Made by a program: the position numbers and the translations under genes
Notes under the pieces: generated by a model
The model's database searches: none
Told to the model about the DNA's origin: nothing
The model's input: only the letters and a program-made list of their open reading frames with translations
Shown: positions 6,583 through 8,559 of the stretch, piece after piece
Numbering within the stretch: the stretch's first letter is position 1
How the letters are laid out: every line of letters starts with the position of its first letter
Assembly (NCBI GenBank): GCA_029935325.1
Contig: JAOZKO010000107.1
Coordinates: 1-8,559, forward strand
Direction: 5' to 3'
Length of the DNA: 8,559 nt
Source: Bacteroidales bacterium
Lineage (GTDB): Bacteria > Bacteroidota > Bacteroidia > Bacteroidales > UBA1556

Positions 6583-7547
6583 ATGATTTCCTCCTCTTTT
6601 TTGTTATTATTGTCTTCCGTTGGTTTTGTGTTTTCAACAAAGTCGTAGGCCCATTTCATAGCTCTATTATTCTCATCAGCTAATGCTTGAGTTTTTGCAA
6701 ATTTTACAAAATCTGCCATTTGCAATATTTCTTGGGAGTCACTTATAAGCTCTGTATCGACATTTATTTTATTGAGTTCTTTTATAATATCATCACTTAT
6801 CATTTCCATAGCTCCAAAACCTAGCCGACCTTCCATATAGATTCGCATAATATCTGTTAGAGCTGAGTAATATTCCTTCTGACTTCCTACTTGCCATAGT
6901 TTTTTCTCCTTTAATATATCCAACTCTTTTAGAGCGGTAATATGTGCAGGGATTGGCGGTTTCTTTGGTAAACTAAAAATGGGTTTATTATTTGAGACTC
7001 TTACCCATACATAAATACCAAATAAGAAAAGTATTGAGAGTATCAATAGTGCTATTAAATAGGGAAATATCTCCCAGAAAGATAATGGCTCTTCTATAAT
7101 GGGTTTTATATCAACAATACCTTTCTCTAGATCTACTTTTAGAGTAAATATCCTAAGATATAATTGTGGTGTTAAAGCGGTCTTAGAGATGCTATCGTTT
7201 GCATAATCATAAACAAATGGAAGAGGAGGGAGGATAATAAGCCCAGTATCAAAAGTAGTGATAAGTAACTGTAAATGAACCTTTATATTTTTACTATTAG
7301 CTAGATATATAGTGTCAAATGTGCTGAAATTAAGTACTTCAATTTTATCTCCTATTTTTTCGTCAATTGGTGGCCAATATACTTTTTTGCCTTTTTCTTG
7401 TATCAAGTATAAATGTAATATAGTTTGATCGCCAATAAGTAATAAGTTAGTGTCGAGTTTAGCGCTAACAGCAATATCCTGAGATTTTCCCTGCAATTGC
7501 AAGAAAAGAATAAATAAAAAACTTATATATATATTAGATAATCTCAT
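6579..7547 (-). CDS. BatD-like / DUF4381-type single-pass membrane protein of the Bat operon
   Basis: 322 aa, no enzyme motif. A signal peptide (1-22, ending QGKSQD) is followed by a beta-rich extracytoplasmic region (23-155; LLIGDQTILHLYLI and TGLIILPPLPFVYD resemble BatD beta-sandwich strands). One transmembrane helix (about 160-181), a proline-rich linker (PKKPPIPAH, 195-202) and a helical cytoplasmic domain (203-305) follow. That last domain (KEYYSALTDIMRIYMEGRLG to MADFVKFAKTQ) parallels the BatD tail (EETSKALLGYISDKFNLN to CEFARYAP). The gene always sits between DUF58 and batA in Bacteroidota Bat operons. It begins 2 nt after the DUF58 stop and overlaps batA by 4 nt. The role is probably as a membrane linker in the complex; this is inference. 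The final 20 residues are N/K/E-rich and unlikely to be folded. Confidence 0.85.
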   Translation of the reverse strand: MRLSNIYISFLFILFLQLQGKSQDIAVSAKLDTNLLLIGDQTILHLYLIQEKGKKVYWPPIDEKIGDKIEVLNFSTFDTIYLANSKNIKVHLQLLITTFDTGLIILPPLPFVYDYANDSISKTALTPQLYLRIFTLKVDLEKGIVDIKPIIEEPLSFWEIFPYLIALLILSILFLFGIYVWVRVSNNKPIFSLPKKPPIPAHITALKELDILKEKKLWQVGSQKEYYSALTDIMRIYMEGRLGFGAMEMISDDIIKELNKINVDTELISDSQEILQMADFVKFAKTQALADENNRAMKWAYDFVENTKPTEDNNNKKEEEII

Positions 7548-7549
7548 AA

Positions 7550-8425
7550 TTAGTAGCGGCTTTCACGCATTTTAAAAAGTTTAATTAATGGCTTTACATA
7601 ATCTTGGCCAGTGAATACATCAATATGGTCCACCCCTGAATGTCGGAATGCACCAATTGAATACTTCTGCTGCTGATGATACCAATCGGTATATGCTTTT
7701 CTGACTCTAGCATCACCAGTATCAACAAATTTCTCTTTTAATGTTTCCACATCTAGAACTTTTATTAGTCCCATATTTGGAAGCTCAATTTCTCTTTTGT
7801 CATTAATTTTAATGGCAGCAATATCATGCTTCTTTCCAGCAATTTGCATAGCTGATCTGAATTTATCATCATTAAAATCAGAAAGGATAAATACTGAGCA
7901 TTGCTTTTTAATTACATTGGTTAAATAGCGTAATGATTCTTCTATATTTGTTTGTGTCTCAGTTGCTTTAAAGTCAATCATTTCTCTGATAATCCTTAGG
8001 ATATGACTTCTGCCTTTTGCTGGTGCAATAAATTTCTCAACTTTGCTGCTGAAGAATATTACTCCAACCTTATCATTGTTTTGAATTGCTGAAAAAGCAA
8101 TCACTGCTGCCATTTCAGTTATTACTTCGGATTTGAAATTCTGAACTGTACCAAATTGATTCGATGCACTAACATCAATCATTAGCATTACTGTAAGTTC
8201 TCGCTCTTCTTCAAATACTTTTATAAATGGATGATTAAAACGAGCAGTAACATTCCAGTCGATATTCCGAATGTCATCTCCAAACTGATATTCGCGCACC
8301 TCGCTAAAAGCCATACCTCTACCTTTAAAAGCAGAATGATAATGCCCAGAAAAGATTTGACTAGACATTCGTCGAGTCTTAATCTCAATCTTCCTAACGC
8401 GTTTTAAAATATCTTTAGTTTCCAA
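7550..8425 (-). CDS. DUF58 (VWA-like) protein of the MoxR/Bat operon, TTG start
   Basis: 291 aa, soluble, no signal peptide. The DUF58 signature is clear: FSGHYHSAFKGRGMAFSEVR (25-44) then YQFGDDIRNIDWNVTARFN (46-64). A VWA-like fold carries a MIDAS-type DVSAS (84-88), Thr near 159 and LSDFND (181-186). Family members act with the MoxR AAA+ ATPase in the cytoplasm; the MoxR gene should lie just beyond the right edge. The start is TTG (8423-8425): the frame has a TAG two codons upstream (8429-8431), and METKDILKRVRKIEIKTR matches the usual family N-terminus, so a later ATG (codon 20) would remove conserved residues. The stop is 2 nt before the next gene. Confidence 0.92.
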   Translation of the reverse strand: METKDILKRVRKIEIKTRRMSSQIFSGHYHSAFKGRGMAFSEVREYQFGDDIRNIDWNVTARFNHPFIKVFEEERELTVMLMIDVSASNQFGTVQNFKSEVITEMAAVIAFSAIQNNDKVGVIFFSSKVEKFIAPAKGRSHILRIIREMIDFKATETQTNIEESLRYLTNVIKKQCSVFILSDFNDDKFRSAMQIAGKKHDIAAIKINDKREIELPNMGLIKVLDVETLKEKFVDTGDARVRKAYTDWYHQQQKYSIGAFRHSGVDHIDVFTGQDYVKPLIKLFKMRESRY

Positions 8426-8432
8426 AATCTAA

Positions 8433-8460
8433 TCTATTCAATTTATATTGTTCTATTCAA
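8433..8460. repeat. 9-bp direct repeat TCTATTCAA x2, 19-bp period
   Basis: TCTATTCAA occurs at 8433-8441 and 8452-8460 (minus strand TTGAATAGA twice), in the spacer between the heptamer array and the DUF58 start. A spacing of 19 bp, nearly two helical turns, is compatible with a same-face protein binding site. The region is AT-rich and short, so chance or local duplication are possible. No convincing promoter is seen here: a partial TAAATTG box is present but a partner box at proper distance is missing. Confidence 0.4.
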
Positions 8461-8470
8461 ACTTTTATAA

Positions 8471-8559
8471 TGTGTTGTGTGTTATGTGTTATGTGTTGTG
8501 TGTTATGTGTTGTGTGTTGTGTGTTGTGTGTTGTGTGTTGTGTGTTGTGTGTTGTGTGT
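8471..8559. repeat. Heptanucleotide tandem repeat (TGTGTTG/TGTGTTA), about 12.7 units, cut by window edge
   Basis: From 8471 to the edge the plus strand is an unbroken 7-bp array. Unit order is G A A G A G G G G G G G plus a 5-base partial unit, where the letter is the seventh base. The three TGTGTTA variants all lie at the gene-proximal end; the distal units are identical. The minus strand reads ACACAACAC-type repeats 46 nt before the DUF58 start. Seven is not a multiple of three, so any change in copy number would shift a frame reading through it and alter the spacing of any overlapping promoter. The true length is unknown because it leaves the window. Confidence 0.9.

Noticed and set aside
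8471..8559. Heptamer array as a CRISPR or phage attachment structure
   Set aside because: Units are 7 bp with no spacers, and no cas or integrase genes are present; it is a simple tandem repeat.

Overview
This AT-rich window looks like a chromosomal segment from a member of the Bacteroidota, possibly a Cytophagales- or Flavobacteriia-like organism; the family-level placement is uncertain. The main evidence is a complete Bat ('Bacteroides aerotolerance') gene set in the phylum's usual order. Supporting evidence is a phylum-type -7 promoter box (TAnnTTTG) and the near absence of Shine-Dalgarno sequences before the genes. All genes read on the minus strand, so transcription runs from high to low coordinates.

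Layout in the direction of transcription. (1) 8559-8426: a 7-bp tandem array (TGTGTTG/TGTGTTA on the plus strand, about 12.7 units) that runs off the window edge, then a short AT-rich spacer. (2) 8425-1091: seven tightly packed genes with junctions between -4 and +20 nt. They encode a DUF58/VWA-like protein (TTG start), a secreted single-pass BatD-like protein, BatA and BatB (membrane-anchored VWA proteins with intact MIDAS motifs), BatC (lipid-free secreted TPR protein with a very charged K/D/E tail), BatD (large secreted beta-rich protein with one TM and a cytoplasmic helical tail) and BatE (TPR, two TM, SH3b). The usual moxR ATPase would be expected just beyond the right edge. (3) 1090-700: a gene-free segment made of two diverged copies of a palindrome-rich element, whose right end overlaps the batE stop codon. 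(4) 630-372: a promoter box and a well-formed SAM-I (S-box) riboswitch in the leader of metH. (5) 371-1: the first 123 codons of metH (cobalamin-dependent methionine synthase, homocysteine-binding domain), truncated by the left edge.

How the genes work together: in MoxR/VWA systems a cytoplasmic AAA+ ATPase acts with VWA proteins that bind metal through MIDAS sites. Here three VWA-type proteins, two TPR proteins and two BatD-like proteins form an envelope-spanning assembly. Its substrate is unknown; the name comes from an oxygen-tolerance phenotype in Bacteroides. The system is known, not new. The less explained parts are the non-coding ones: the heptamer array beside a TTG-started gene, the duplicated element abutting batE, and the expression platform of the metH riboswitch.
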